Shown piece after piece: positions 5,972-7,188 of a stretch of DNA of 7,188 nt (within the stretch, counting starts at the first letter, position 1; each line of letters begins with the position of its first letter). The DNA is taken from positions 1 through 7,188 of the forward strand of contig JAIFLB010000025.1 of the NCBI GenBank assembly GCA_020049245.1, written 5' to 3'. This stretch comes from Betaproteobacteria bacterium (lineage in GTDB: Bacteria; Pseudomonadota; Gammaproteobacteria; Burkholderiales; Thiobacillaceae). The notes under the pieces were generated by a model, which was given only the letters and a program-made list of their open reading frames with translations, did no database searches and was not told the DNA's origin. The position numbers and the translations under genes are program-made.

Positions 5972-7188
5972 ATGCTCATGACTGATGAACGGGAAGGCAG
6001 CGTCAAACCTTTTCCCATCATCGGCATCGGCGCTTCACTGGAAAACGCCATGACCATCCCGGACAACGCCTCACCCCTGCGCGACGCCGCCGAGGCAAGA
6101 ATTGCCGCCACGCCAGAGAACACGCCAAACAACACGCCAAAGCGACCGATGGCGGTTCTGCAACACGAACTGCGGGTGCATCAGATCGAACTGGAGATGC
6201 AAAACGAGGCCTTGCGCCAGACGCAAACGGCGCTGGAGAAATCACGTGACCGTTACCTCGACCTCTACGAATTCGCCCCGGTCGGTTATCTCACGCTCTC
6301 GGCGCAAGGCATCATCGAGGCAATAAACCTCACCGGCACCAGGCTGCTGGGCCGGGAACGCAGCGGATTGTTGCACTATCGCTTCGCAGCCTGCGTCGCG
6401 CCGGCGGACCGGGATGCCTGGCAGCGGCAGTTCCTCACTGCCAAACAGCACGCAGCGCCCCACAGCGCAGAACTGGCGATGCAGCGCGGCGATGGTTCAG
6501 TGTTTCAGGCGCAACTTGACTACGCGCCGCAAAGCAACAGCGCTAACGGGACGGCGCTGCGGGTCGTCCTTAGCGACATCAGCGCGCGCAAACGACTGGA
6601 AGCAGAGATCGAGCAGCATCTGCACCATCTTGAGGAATTGGTGGATCAGCGCACCGCCGAGCTACGGGATGCGGAAATCCGTTACCGCACCGTCGCCGAT
6701 TTCACCTATGACTGGGAAACCTGGATCGACGCTGCCGGCCACTGGCTGTATTGCTCGCCCGCCTGTGAGCGCGTCACCGGCTATCGCGCCGAGGAGTTCA
6801 TGGCGCGGCCCGAGTTGTATCTCGAGATCGCCCACGACGACGATCGCGCCAGCCTGCTCAACCATTTGCATGAGGGCGAGGGTGGCCGCGTACAGGATAT
6901 CGAATACCGCATCCACCACAAGAATGGCGAAGTGCGTTGGATTGAGCATCTGTGTCAGCCCGTCCGGGATGCGGCGGGTCAGCCGCACGGCCGCCGTGTG
7001 TCGAATCGCGATATCACCGAGCGCAAGCGCGCCGATGAGGCATTGCGCCAAGCGCGCAATCAGGCCGAAGCTGCCACGCTCGCCAAGAGTAGCTTCCTGG
7101 CCAACATGAGCCACGAGATTCGTACCCCGATCAATGCCGTGCTGGGGTTTTCCGAGCTGTGCCTGCGCCTGGAACTGCCCGAGCGTGC
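5972..7188 (+). CDS. PAS-containing hybrid-type sensor histidine kinase, 3' truncated by window edge
   Basis: The frame is open to the right edge, giving ~405 residues of a longer protein. A predicted coiled coil (about 60-92, with HELRVHQIELEMQNEALRQ) leads into a PAS domain (DLYEFAPVGYLTLSAQGII, ending LSDISARK near 202). A helical linker and a second PAS/PAC unit follow (about 235-352, with EYRIHHKNGEVRWIEH and DITERKRAD). A HisKA domain of the HPK1 type begins at KSSFLANMSHEIRTPINAV, with phospho-acceptor His381. The ATPase domain, and any receiver or HPt domains, lie beyond the window; many kinases of this type are hybrids, which is inference here. No membrane segment is visible. ATG 5972 is chosen because it includes the VKPFPIIGIGAS segment that resembles the start of a CheB methylesterase domain. 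ATG 5978 has a slightly better spaced GGA, and 5894 and 6149 are other in-frame options. It belongs to a different kinase class from the upstream HPK4 kinase, so it is probably not part of the same phosphorelay. Confidence 0.85.
   Translation, partial: MLMTDEREGSVKPFPIIGIGASLENAMTIPDNASPLRDAAEARIAATPENTPNNTPKRPMAVLQHELRVHQIELEMQNEALRQTQTALEKSRDRYLDLYEFAPVGYLTLSAQGIIEAINLTGTRLLGRERSGLLHYRFAACVAPADRDAWQRQFLTAKQHAAPHSAELAMQRGDGSVFQAQLDYAPQSNSANGTALRVVLSDISARKRLEAEIEQHLHHLEELVDQRTAELRDAEIRYRTVADFTYDWETWIDAAGHWLYCSPACERVTGYRAEEFMARPELYLEIAHDDDRASLLNHLHEGEGGRVQDIEYRIHHKNGEVRWIEHLCQPVRDAAGQPHGRRVSNRDITERKRADEALRQARNQAEAATLAKSSFLANMSHEIRTPINAVLGFSELCLRLELPER

Noticed and set aside
5731..6135. 134-codon minus-strand frame across the response-regulator end and second kinase start
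   Set aside because: It overlaps the start of the PAS kinase frame, has no recognisable domain and no evident ribosome binding site.

Overview
The window is high-GC proteobacterial DNA. Gene style (a GH94 C-terminus of the cyclic-glucan-synthase type, soluble multi-PAS kinases opening with an HELRVHQIELEMQNEAL-type segment, a FixJ-like regulator) suggests a betaproteobacterium, possibly of the Rhodocyclales. That placement is inferred from gene style; no rRNA or other marker is present.

Left part (1-879): the window opens inside the last ~90 codons of a GH94 family enzyme, which ends at 272. Immediately after it lies a decayed C-terminal piece of an IS630-family transposase (about 283-687), with two compensating frameshifts and one lost catalytic Asp. 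The 192 bases that follow hold a 12-bp palindrome and four tandem copies of a 9-bp unit that runs into a hairpin with a T-rich tail.

Middle part (880-2158): two genes on the minus strand. Upstream is a small YdhR-like putative monooxygenase (2049-1729). Downstream is an AT-richer gene (ending at 880) whose C-terminal third is a TusA/SirA sulfur-carrier domain with an intact CPxP motif. Its N-terminal two thirds I cannot assign. A 109-bp divergent intergenic region with three TTATC-type half-sites separates this pair from a LysR-type regulator.

Right part (2159-7188): the plus strand carries a compact series of a LysR regulator, a soluble three-PAS histidine kinase and a FixJ/NarL-type response regulator, with overlapping or nearly touching ends, so they are probably one transcript. 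The kinase and response regulator overlap by ATGA and form an obvious cognate pair. A second, PAS-rich kinase of a different histidine-kinase class starts about 5972 and runs off the right edge just after its phospho-acceptor His. The stimulus for both kinases is unknown.

The items most worth a second look are the N-terminal domain fused to TusA in a low-GC gene, the LysR plus two-component gene cluster facing the YdhR/TusA pair, and the CheB-like start segment on the truncated second kinase. Nothing here amounts to a demonstrated new system.
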